NCBI RefSeq assembly: GCF_040581485.1
Contig: NC_090129.1
Span: 32,226,764 to 32,290,763 of the forward strand
Direction: 5' to 3'
DNA length: 64,000 nt
DNA from: Linepithema humile
Lineage: Eukaryota > Arthropoda > Insecta > Hymenoptera > Formicidae
Below, in pieces: positions 12,071-21,648 of this stretch. The stretch's first letter is position 1; each line of letters starts with the position of its first letter. Position numbers and translations under genes: made by a program. The notes under the pieces were generated by a model. The model saw only the letters and a program-made list of their open reading frames with translations. It was not told the origin of the DNA and ran no database searches.

Positions 12071-15000
12071 ACGTGTCGCGGGTGCCGCGTGTGTGCGAGC
12101 TACATGGGGTTGTTATACGGCGCGTATTGTTTATGTGTCTTCTCATACGTAATCCGCGGGCGTACGCTGTCATCGCCGTTGTCGTCGTGAACGACCAGGT
12201 CCATCAAAGCATCACGTTCACGTATTCCGCGGTGTACTCGTGTACCTTCAATAGATGGAACTCGAGTGTGGCAAGGGACCTTGGCAGTCGGCCAAATACA
12301 GAGGAAAGTGTTTTATAACGCTGACATAATTATTATTGCGCGTCGAACTTGTTTCTAAAGCAAGGAACTCGCTGAACTTTAACGCGCAAATTGATTATTG
12401 CGCGACAATGTTCAATCAGAAAACAAAATATTTTTTCATCACGTATCAGTTCTGGCTTTTCAAAAAAATATACTTTAAGATATGTATTATGTAATAAAAA
12501 TATTTAAATTTTATTCTCATCTTAACTTGATTTTATATATAAAAACACATACAATATTTATGGCAATATTTCTGAATAAATTTTGGAAAAACATTGACAT
12601 TTTAAAATCAAAATAAAAAATTATGATGAAAATCTTAATGATTTGTAATATATATTTTCGACGATTGTACAATACTGTATAATTTTGCAAATTTAGGCAA
12701 ATTTATTTCATTTCCTATTTCAAAAATTATGTTTTAAAAGAAATAAATACCGAAAATTCTTCTTCATTTACAATCTTCTATATTTACAAAATTCTTCATA
12801 TATTAACAATTATACAAATTGACTCAATAATTAAACTAAACTGTGTTAAAAATTCTCATAAATTTTAATTGTACCATTTCATAAAATATAAATCAAATCA
12901 ATAAAAATATACCATTTCATAAAATATTATAAATCAAAAAGAGAAGAAAAAAAATATTAAAATGTTCAGATTTGATTAAATACCTATATATGTGTTTTAT
13001 TCTGTATGATATTTTCATTTTAATAAATCTGCAAAATTGAGCAGTCTTATTTTAACAATTGATAATTACTTTATTTTTTAATTAAAAAAATTGAAATTAT
13101 GAATAGCATTTGACAGAGAGAAATTAATTAGTGCGTTAGAAATTTCTGTCACATATATATATTAGTTCCGTGACTGAAACATTTGGAATACACCGCGAGT
13201 ATATGCCGAAAATGCAACTGACAGAAGAAATTAAAGTGAGATATACAACTTCGTTTAAATAGTTAAATATAAAATCTCGTCCAAATAAAATTAATTTACG
13301 ATGTCTGGCAGTTTACTTCGTGTCACTTAGCCACCGTTCCGATAAGCAGAGACGAAATGCTTAAAATTTTTTGTTTAGTGATTCTTTAATTATCCTCGAA
13401 ATGCAACGTAAAAATTTATAAATTTTTGCAAAAAATCGTTTTCCTTCTGGAATTCTTTTATTGGTCGTGAAGAATGCGACCTAGCGCCGCCAAGTATTAA
13501 TCCTCGAATTCCAAACGCTGCTATCTATGCATCGCGTGGCTACATTTACCGCACAATTGTACTTGTAAATCGCAAATTTTGTTTCGTCGTTGTCCATGTG
13601 CGCACTTGTAAAAGCTAATTAAATATTCAGTTGACATCGGCAAATTTAATTAATCATGACATGCAAATTTGTTTCAGTTTGAAATCGTTATTACCAAACA
13701 CATGCGCTTTGCTCTGCCTTTCGTTTACAAGCATTTATGCTAATTAAATAGTATTCCAAAATATGAAGTATACCCCAGAATATGAATCTAGTGACACAAT
13801 TTTATAAAATTATTATTAAATTTTTTATATATTCGAAAACTAATTGCGATGACATTTTTATGGTCCATAAATATTCATCTATCATTTATAAATTCAACTT
13901 TAGAATTTATAATTCGTGCGGTTTGAGGAATGCATTTTATACGATCAATCGTAAAACTAAATGAAGAATTTCGTATTTTTATTCACTTTTCATCCGTTAA
14001 TCGCGAATCAGTCGCAATAGCACATGTCACAACCAATTCTGCATCCTGCTCGATGCAGAACGGATTAAATATTTCCGAAAGATCAAGGATGCTGGTTCAT
14101 GAATCATTCAAATATCGAAAAAAGTTTTCGGTATGTTTTGCAGCCGGATTCGTAATCTTATTCCGCAAAATTATTTATGAACTAAAACGGCCAGTCCTAC
14201 GACCCCAACCTTGAGACTATAATATATATTTTTGGCGTCGACCACAATATCTTTTTTGGCGTCAACTGCACTGCATTTTATTAAGATCCAATTTGCAATG
14301 TATAACAAAGCGAGGAATGTTTGCATAAAAACAAGATACCAAGCCCACACTAGGCTTCACCTTCGCCGCTGTGTTTTATGTCTCCATAAAAACGATTCGC
14401 CGACGGTCTAGATCATTAAATATTATATTCTAATTTTTTATCAACGCATTTTTCTGCTCCGCATAGTTTCATTCGCATATCTATTATTGCGCTCATTTGC
14501 AAAGCAAAATTTTTCCATAACACGAAAAAATGTCGACGAGATGTCACCATATGCAAACTGGACCGCAAAATTTGTATCATCCTTTTGTAATACTAAGTAT
14601 TTTTTTATATTCTCAACTAAGATATTTTTGTCACTTGATATTTCTGTAATTATAATTAACCAATTATACTTAAAAAAGTATTACAATGTTTTAATTTCAT
14701 TTATTCTTTGCTGGCGCAATTTTATTTTTCTTTGGTATAAAAGTGAATTTATCGCGATGAGTCGTTAATTATGTTAAATAAAATGATTACAGAAGCGAAA
14801 TGTGGTAAATCTCCCGCGGTGCTGCAGAACGCAATTAATCGGAACGCGGTATAAATCTACTTAATTAATAAGCGCAATGCAATCTAGCGTCCCGAAGTGT
14901 CTCGACGGTACTTTCAAATCCACTTTCAGCACATGACACGCACGATATTTTTATTTAATGCAAGCGTGATTACCGTACTCAATATCATTTGCTTGTAATC

Positions 15001-16936
15001 ATAAAAGGGACATTAAATCGTAAGCGATACGCTCAAATGATTAATAAGTCACGATATGCCCAAATGACTAATAACTCGCGATACGAGAAAATAGTCCGTT
15101 CATGTGCCGCATCGGTGTATACTTATCATTCATTTTCTAATGCATTTTCTAATCACAGTATTTTGTAACAAACCTTAATAACTTATTTTTCAGAATCGTA
15201 TTTAAAAACTCACTTTTATTAATGTAATAAATTTTCATACAAAGCATTAGAATTATATCTCAATTAAAATTTAAAAAATAAGAATATAAATCAAAAGTTA
15301 AAATAAATCCCTTTCGCATATGAAATAAAACTTTCAATTTTTTAAAACGAAGATTAGTCTTAAAATGTATATAAAATTTTTTGTCCTATAACAAAAGATA
15401 TAATTTAAAGTTTTCAGTAAAAAAATATTAAATATTTAAATTTGTTAAAATGGAAAAATTGTTTCGTCAAATCCTTCAAATCCTGCGAATTACAAAACGC
15501 CATTTATATATTGGAAATAAAAAGGTACAGAAAGGAAGCTTCTCAGAAATATTATATCCATTTCCCAATTTTGAAGATTAAGAATTCAGTTTCATAAAAA
15601 AATTTCTTTTTGCTTTAACTACTTTCGCGCAAAAAAACGTATTAAATTCTTAATTCATTAAATATTATTTTTACTTGGAAAACATCGTACAGTCGTGTAG
15701 CAGAAATTACGCACATTACACAATTACGAAAAAAAGCACAACTAGTTACGTCTACATGAATATGACAATGTGCATTTTGCGTATATGTGAAAGAAAAAGA
15801 CTGCTATTATAGTTACAATATTTCATCTAATTATTGTTAACCGCATTTCCAATTCATAATCCAGTGTGTTATGTTATGTTACATTATCAATATAATTTAA
15901 CGAGCTCTCTGAAAACAATTCATTAACGAGTTGTTAATGTCGTGATACTTACAACTAAACAATAGCATAATTCACTACTGTAATCGTTAATTTATGTCAT
16001 ATCACACGTAGACACAGTTGCAATTAAATATATTTAACAAGTTATGCGAAGTAGCCACATGAGAGCCAATTGAATGAGGTAATGAGTGTAAATGTCAAAA
16101 ATTGCATTAATATATATTGTATTATTAAACGGGTGATCTAGTTATGTTTTTAACAATTAAACAATTACTGCGGTCATTTCTGCAACACTCACACATGCAT
16201 AGTACAAATTATATTTAATAATATTATAATTATTATTAGTACAAATTAAATTTGTGAAAGTATCTTGCGGATCACATTTGTCGAGTTAAATTTTAATCCA
16301 AATAAGAAAAACCAGTTTCTTAAAAGTTGACTGACTAAATCTTATTTAAATTATTCATTAATAACCTTTTTCAAGAAATGTGTCCTTCATGTTATGGTAA
16401 ATTAGGTTTACAATCGTGAAATTGCATAACGTTGTTGCAAGTTTGATTTGAAAAATTGTGCAATTAATAATATGGTAATAAAAATGAATAATGTAACATA
16501 TGTGAATCCTATGCACTACTATGTTATAAAAATAACATTTCAATCTTCAATAATATTTAGAATTTATATATATATATAAATCTAAGGTAATAATAATATC
16601 AATTTAAATTTACACACGACAATGACAACACAAAATTCTGCGTGATGTCGTATCTCTCTTTTCATACCGTAAAAATTAATATAACTCATTTTAATAAAGG
16701 ATTTTTGTATATCTCAGTAGCTAGCATGCGTATGTTAGCTTCAACTTTTCTAATTATATGTAGTAATTTTTAAAGCATAAATAAAATAAAAATTTTAGTT
16801 CACTAATTAGTGTAGGAACTAATTAAATTCGGCACATTATTCATAATGGTATTTTTTGAAACAAGACCACTAAAATTAATAAATACACAATTTATTTATT
16901 TTTTTTTCAGTGTATTTATTAAATCTATCATTTTTA

Positions 16937-16976
16937 TTGATACGTAAATATATAAGTTGATACGTAAATATATAAG
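16937..16976. repeat. 20-bp exact tandem duplication
   Basis: TTGATACGTAAATATATAAG occurs twice head to tail without a mismatch. Confidence 0.9.
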
Positions 16977-17848
16977 TTCTATCATGCTTAGAAAATTTCT
17001 TTAATCTGCAATTATATTATAAATATATATACAGCAATGTATCCTGGCCGTATTACTACGCTATCAGCTCCGCGTTTCCGTAATTCCCAGAGGATTATGT
17101 AGCCATATGCGTAAGTAAAGCTTTACATGTAAGATTTATAAAATGAGAAAACTATGTGAATGGATGTTGAGCTACTCGGTATACCTGCAATATTAAATTT
17201 TAAATCATTTTTATATATGCCTGCTTTTGTATATTTTTTGAACGTATATAATTCGTGCAGAATTCAAATGCAAGCAATGACGTAATTTATTAAGATATAA
17301 TGATATTCTTGATGCAGCACCTTTTTCATATATTACGTGCTTCTTCTGTTCTAACTGTGCTACATTATATATTTATTTTTTCAATATTTTAACGGTGATA
17401 TATCATGTGTCGACGGAGTCGAGACCCTATCCATCAATTTTCTACATCAGAAAAATCCTAGTTCATCACTTCATTACAGGTTACTACTAAAGATTTACCG
17501 TATTAAAAAAATATAAAATAAAATTTTGAAACAATTCTTATAAGTTATCATTACTACACATTTTTCTACATCTCAAATTTTCTTAAAAAATCTCAAATCG
17601 GTTACTTTGTATAGAAATTAATAAAGTGATACTAATGCTTTAGATAAGTAAAAATAAAAAATATATAGCATTTTAAAATATAAATATAATATTAAAAGTT
17701 TTTACATTACGTTATAGGCATTACAGGAAGAAAGTGGTATTGAGAGATTGGGAAAGTTGAAGAATGGAAATAATATAACATATGCATATCATTCACATAA
17801 ATAATAGATATTTTATTTGCAATACTGTAACAAAGACACTTTAATATT

Positions 17849-17854
17849 TTTATT
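17849..17854 (-). terminator. Polyadenylation signal of the snoRNA host
   Basis: AATAAA on the minus strand within the terminal exon, about 60 nt after its acceptor. No further box C/D candidate with splice sites was seen beyond it. Confidence 0.6.
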
Positions 17855-17985
17855 AATTTAATATTTTAAAAAGTTCATGATATCCACGATGTATGCATTG
17901 TGTTCCAAGAAACCTGTCAACAATAAAACAGTCAAGATTTATAATACGGTAAATTGTATGAACATAATACGTTGATAATAAAGAT

Positions 17986-18067
17986 TTACATCAGATTGAA
18001 TTAATAGTAAATAGAATAATCACAACGACTCATACGAAAGATGGTGATAAATAGGTCATCATTAAGT
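17986..18067 (-). ncRNA. Box C/D snoRNA, predicted 28S Am1511 guide (copy 2)
   Basis: Box C ATGATGA lies at 18056-18062 and box D CTGA at 17991-17994. A degenerate D' (ATGA, 18030-18033) is preceded by TCACCATCTTTCG. That segment pairs over 13 nt with the conserved 28S segment CGAAAGATGGTGA. The fifth position from D' falls on the A equivalent to human 28S Am1511 and yeast 25S Am807, a known 2'-O-methylation site. The segment before box D (ending TTAATTCAAT) has no rRNA match I recognise. The unit is a diverged duplicate of the neighbour at 18220-18297. Confidence 0.75.
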
Positions 18068-18219
18068 GTCTATACAGAATATATTAATTGCGACATAAAC
18101 ATTAAACTCACCATATATAACTTTTAAGTGTGTGTAATCCAATGAATCTGTCAACATTAAAACAGTTCACAATTAATAATGCTGTGAATTCTTAAATACT
18201 TCGTGATTTAATGATCAAG

Positions 18220-18297
18220 TTTCGTCAGATAGAGCTAATATACGAATAATCACAACGATTCATACGAAAGATGGTGATAATGAAATCATCATAAAGT
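18220..18297 (-). ncRNA. Box C/D snoRNA, U44-like: predicted 18S Am166 and 28S Am1511
   Basis: Box C ATGATGA lies at 18286-18292 and box D CTGA at 18225-18228. The D guide TATTAGCTCTA pairs over 11 nt with 18S TAGAGCTAATA, and the N+5 nucleotide is the A equal to human 18S Am166, the SNORD44 site. A degenerate D' (ATGA, 18260-18263) is preceded by the same 13-nt CACCATCTTTCG guide as the neighbouring copy, predicting 28S Am1511. One RNA would thus combine functions that humans place on U44 and on U32/U51. D box to acceptor is about 77 nt. Confidence 0.82.
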
Positions 18298-18507
18298 ATA
18301 ATTTATGTAAATATATAAAATGTCACAAGTATTAAACTTACCATGTATAAATTTATTTTGTATTTATATGCCATATCCTTATATTGTATTGCATTATCCT
18401 TGATAATATATTCTCATCGCAATTTCTTCTATAATATATATGACAGTAATTAATTATTATCTCTACATAATTATTTAAGATTTTATATATATGCTAGTTT
18501 CTAGATT

Positions 18508-18582
18508 TTTCTCAGTGGTAGTGACGAAGTAGTATATATATCATGATTATTTTTCATATACTTTTATATACATCATTGAAAT
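18508..18582 (-). ncRNA. Box C/D snoRNA, predicted 18S Am512 guide (SNORD70-like)
   Basis: The C box is ATGATGT (18570-18576), with a last-base deviation also seen in some bona fide snoRNAs. Box D is CTGA at 18512-18515. Flanks TTTC and GAAA can close a 4-bp terminal stem. The D guide TTCGTCACTACC pairs over 12 nt with 18S GGTAGTGACGAA, and N+5 lands on the A equal to human 18S Am512, known to be guided by SNORD70. No convincing D' box. D box to acceptor (18429) is 83 nt. Confidence 0.75.
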
Positions 18583-18825
18583 CCACGCATATGTTGTAAT
18601 AAGCGCTAAGGTGATGTTTTCATTTTTGTGCAATGTATTTTAAATATAGCATTCACAATAAATTAAAAAAAAAAACATTTACTACGTACTTATATTATAT
18701 ATTACTTACATTATTATATTACGACTCCACATCCGACTTGAGATTACATCCAAAATTGTGCCTAAAATATAAAAATTATTATTAGAACCATTTAAACATC
18801 AATGCATTAAAAAAATATATACATA

Positions 18826-18908
18826 AAAAATCAGATAGGAGCGAAAGACAATAATACTCAATGGTCGTCACAGATTTGTCAGTTGAACTATGATAGTCAT
18901 CATTATAT
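18826..18908 (-). ncRNA. SNORD80-like box C/D snoRNA, copy A (28S Am1521 and Gm1612)
   Basis: Box C ATGATGA 18897-18903, D' CTGA 18879-18882, C' TGACGA 18865-18870, and box D CTGA 18831-18834. The D' guide CATAGTTCA matches 28S TGAACTATG. The D guide GTCTTTCGCTCCTAT matches 28S ATAGGGGCGAAAGAC with one G-U pair. By N+5 these are human Am1521 and Gm1612 (yeast Am817 and Gm908). Box order and both guides match what I recall of vertebrate SNORD80/U80. D box to acceptor is 69 nt. Confidence 0.9.
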
Positions 18909-19182
18909 TAGGCAAAATTAAAAGTGAGTTAATATATACAGTAATTAAAAATTTAATTAAAATATATACCTTATCGATCGTTGATTGCATTTTTTATAAG
19001 AATTTATGCCATATTTGATTAAGATTTTTCATCAAATAGTATTTTTAGACACATTTGTATCTCTTGATATATCATCCATATCCTTTTGTAGTCCGTAAAA
19101 GTTGTTAAGTATTTTCTGCAATTAAAAAATAAATAGAAATTAAAAAATTAACGAATAAAAAATGGTATAATTCTATTAATAG

Positions 19183-19250
19183 TAGAATCAGCATACTGCA
19201 GGTTGATTCGTCATAAAATCGGATCGATAAATCAGTTCATCATTTCATAT
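19183..19250 (-). ncRNA. Candidate box C/D snoRNA, orphan guide
   Basis: Box C ATGATGA (19237-19243), C'-like ATGACGA (19208-19214) and box D CTGA (19188-19191) lie in the second downstream intron. The D box is 72 nt from the acceptor, as in the other five. The D guide ends ACCTGCAGTATG. I cannot match it to rRNA or a spliceosomal RNA from memory. The D' is unclear (CCGA or TCGA). Position and boxes support a snoRNA; its target is unknown. Confidence 0.6.
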
Positions 19251-19510
19251 TATTATATAAATAAATAATTAAAATAGCAATTTCAAAATATAATAATTTT
19301 CTGTATATTTTAAAATACAAATTTTTCTTGTAAAAATTTAAATTTTGAATAGAACAACTTACCATCGAAGTACATATTGCTTAGATTTTTTATGTTGCAT
19401 TATATGTAACATCGAGAAGATTCCAATAAATTCCAATTTTCTGAAAATAGAAATAAATGCACTGTAGAAAGACTTAAATGGATAATTTTATACATATTTT
19501 ACATAAGTAA

Positions 19511-19592
19511 TATAATCAGATAGGAGCGAAAGACATTAATGCATATATATTCATCAAAATTTGTCAGATGAACTATGGAATCATCATAAAAT
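19511..19592 (-). ncRNA. SNORD80-like box C/D snoRNA, copy B (28S Am1521 and Gm1612)
   Basis: All four boxes are canonical: C ATGATGA 19581-19587, D' CTGA 19564-19567, C' TGATGA 19551-19556, D CTGA 19516-19519. The D' guide CCATAGTTCAT addresses 28S Am1521, and the D guide GTCTTTCGCTCCTAT addresses 28S Gm1612. Both follow the N+5 rule exactly. It lies in the intron that begins 18 nt after the METTL6 stop codon, with 75 nt from D box to acceptor. Guides are conserved with copy A while the spacer has diverged, which indicates selection. Confidence 0.92.
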
Positions 19593-19658
19593 TTTTTGTA
19601 ATTATAGAAAACTCCAATACATTAGAATGTGTTATTAATGTTAACCAAAATAGACTTA

Positions 19659-19660
19659 CA
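19659..19660 (-). other. 3' UTR splice donor linking METTL6 to the snoRNA host
   Basis: The METTL6 stop TGA (19678-19680) is followed 18 nt later by ACATT|GTAAGTC on the minus strand. The next acceptor is TTTTCAG at 19441-19443. The 219-nt intron between them contains SNORD80-like copy B. This is what ties the two units into one inferred transcript. Confidence 0.65.
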
Positions 19661-19677
19661 ATGTTATTATTGCATAT

Positions 19678-20947
19678 TCAAGATTTCTTGAACTTTGCTT
19701 GCACAAAAATTCTCGGAACATCAATGTTCTCCTTCACATTCACTGTACGTCTCTGTATATAGCTGCAATCTAATGTTTGAAAGCCAACAGACTGAAATAA
19801 ATCTGCTACTTGTTCTGCGGAGAAATAATAACTCCTGGAATCGAAAAGACATCCTTTCGTTAATATAATCAATAGAATAAAACTGTATTATGTGGCAAAA
19901 TTATATTTTCACCAAAAATTTCATTTTATTGGAGATGAAATAAACTATGATTGCAGTCAACTTGACGCTACAAATGTTTCGGAGCGTTCTTTTTCTCCTT
20001 CATTTCAATGAAGAAGAATGCTTTGAAACATTTGTAACGTTAAGTGGAGCGCAGCTTACATAATCATTTTATTTCTGTTTAAATAGAAGAAAAAATGATT
20101 ATCACCTGGTTCCATCTTGCCGCATGTAGAGATTCTCACTTATCTTGTGTCCCGGCTTAAAACGTAACTGTGCCATATCATACAATCCATAATCTCGAAA
20201 AAGTAACATTCCTCCGCTACCAAGAGCATTGTACATGTTTTGAGCAACTCTAAAAAAATACAAAATAATTCAAACAATTAATAACTACAGCTTTAATAAT
20301 ATTAGAGCTTTAGAATAACCTTTATTAAGGTATTTAACATACTTCTGAAATTTATCAGGATGAATAGCAGATAATACAAAGATGAGAGTAGCTACATCAA
20401 CTGGACATTCAATTTCAGAAAAACAATTCTCTAACGTAACATCTGCTTGAAAAGCTTTCATTGTTTCTGGATGGAATAACGTGTGACTCTACAATAAAAT
20501 ACGTGATAAACGATTACTGATAGGCAATTACATTCCAATTAATTTCCAACCATGGCTCATTCAATATACCTTGAACAATTCGATTGCCTTTGTGGATAAA
20601 TCGCACGCAAATATTTTACGAAATTTTAAACCATCTTCCATTAACGGATATACAAAATTCCCAACTCCGCAGCCCACTTCGAGGAGACCATTTTCACTCT
20701 CTTTGCCGCCCAAACCCAGCAACTCGTCGAATTCTCGCGTGGTCCAGTGTCTATCTTTGAAGAATCTAGTATCGTTCCGTTTGTAAAATAAATCCCAATG
20801 CTTTTTAGCATCTCTCTCCAGTTGATTCGCACGAAATTCAGAGACTAGCCGAGAATTCTGCGCTTCCATTCTATCGATTTCCTCCGGCGTGAGGCGCTTG
20901 GCCACGTGGCCCACGTGCGAGGTATCGTTTTCTATTGATTTGCTCAT
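19678..20947 (-). CDS. METTL6: METTL6-like tRNA N3-methylcytidine methyltransferase, 274 aa, four exons
   Basis: Coding exons are 20570-20947, 20343-20488, 20106-20249 and 19678-19834, joined in phase by GTATAT, GTATGT and GTGATA donors and good acceptors. The product is complete and close to the vertebrate METTL6 length. It contains [23 protein letters not shown] (about 51-73), SAM-binding motif [11 protein letters not shown] (88-97), the acidic post-I segment ACD (114-116), [10 protein letters not shown] (163-172), FRDYGLYD and RQDGTRSYYF near the C-terminal third, and it ends [13 protein letters not shown]. The family forms 3-methylcytidine at position 32 of serine tRNAs using S-adenosylmethionine. 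No catalytic motif is missing. The stop exon continues to a consensus donor at 19659 (GTAAGT), only 18 nt past the stop. That donor opens into the chain of snoRNA introns. Confidence 0.95.
19930..20095. mobile_element. Imperfect inverted-repeat (MITE-like) hairpin in METTL6 intron 3
   Basis: Two arms of about 70 bp are inverted copies: one contains GAAATAAACTATGATTG and CTACAAATGTTTC, the other the reverse complement of GTTACAAATGTTTC and related sequence. Only a few bases separate them. The arms differ at many sites, so the element looks old. It could form a long RNA hairpin in the pre-mRNA. Confidence 0.65.
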
Positions 20948-20956
20948 TTTTTCTCG

Positions 20957-21059
20957 CTAATTATATCATCAAAATAGTTAAAATCGCAAAGGAAAAATTT
21001 ATTCGTCAATTTATGTCCTCGTAAAAAACTCAATACTTTGTTATAAAAGAATCTCTTAC
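20957..21059 (-). other. Possible 5' UTR intron of METTL6
   Basis: Upstream of ATG 20947 an acceptor-like TATAATTAG ends 10 nt before the start codon. A donor ACAA|GTAAGAG lies at 21059. This would give a 103-nt intron and a first exon in the CpG-containing block at 21060-21190. There is no TATA box in that block, as expected for a housekeeping gene. Confidence 0.45.
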
Positions 21060-21529
21060 TTGTAAAGAGCGAACCCATGTTCTCTCGTTGAGATGCCCAG
21101 AGGAAATGGACGAAGAACATGCGGTGCGAGGCGGCGTCGGTTGCAACGTTGTATGCGACGTTGCCACGACGTAGAGGCAACGTGACCTGACACGTGATCT
21201 ATAGGCGCAAAATTTTAATGAAATATTCGGAAAAGAATGTAATTCAAAAAGAACAATATTTAAATATATACATATAAAGAACAAAATTTAAATATTTGTG
21301 ATACTCTTCAAATTGAATAAAAAATAACTTAGGTTAATTAATTTAGATTCAAATTATTTCTTATAAATAATAATTTCCTTCTTCGATAATGTAAATTATC
21401 CATTTGCATCTATTTTTCGCATATATTAAAATTAAGAAATAATAAAAATTATGTAAATTAATATATCTCATATATTATTTTATCACTTAAATATATTTAT
21501 ATATTAGAGTAATTTTGATCTTGATTTAA

Positions 21530-21648
21530 TTCAGGGGAATTGATAAATTTGTTCGATTAAATCTTCTGAAGTACTACTTGACCAAAAATTCAGGGGATTT
21601 AATAAATTTGTTCGATTAAATCCTCTGATGTACTACTTGACCAAAAAT
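21530..21648. repeat. 59-bp tandem duplication
   Basis: Two adjacent copies starting TTCAGGGGA and ending CTTGACCAAAAATT, differing at a handful of sites. Confidence 0.9.

Larger units (their letters stand above)
11985..17825. other. Long AT-rich intergenic stretch
   Basis: No supported gene. It holds a CA/TG palindrome with a microsatellite (12034-12070), an imperfect repeat at 12870-12940, a 20-bp tandem duplication (16937-16976) and long AT-rich sequence. ORFs are below about 100 codons and low in complexity. Confidence 0.6.
17830..19440 (-). ncRNA. snoRNA host exons downstream of METTL6
   Basis: Six short exons with paired splice sites can be read on the minus strand: 19363-19440 (TTTCAG ... 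GTAAGT), 18970-19115 (TTGCAG ... GTATAT), 18710-18761 (TTTTAG ... GTAAGT), 18342-18428 (ATATAG ... GTAAGT), 18112-18147 (TGACAG ... GTGAGT) and a terminal exon from 17913 to about 17830. The terminal exon carries AATAAA at 17849-17854. The exons are 36-146 nt long, AT-rich, and have no long shared reading frame, so they are probably non-coding. Each intron, including the one between the METTL6 stop exon and the first of these exons, contains one box C/D snoRNA. The D box sits 69-83 nt from the 3' splice site, the spacing reported as favourable for splicing-coupled C/D snoRNP assembly in vertebrates. The design is that of UHG/GAS5-type host genes. The last two exon-intron units are duplicates of each other. 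Confidence 0.8.
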
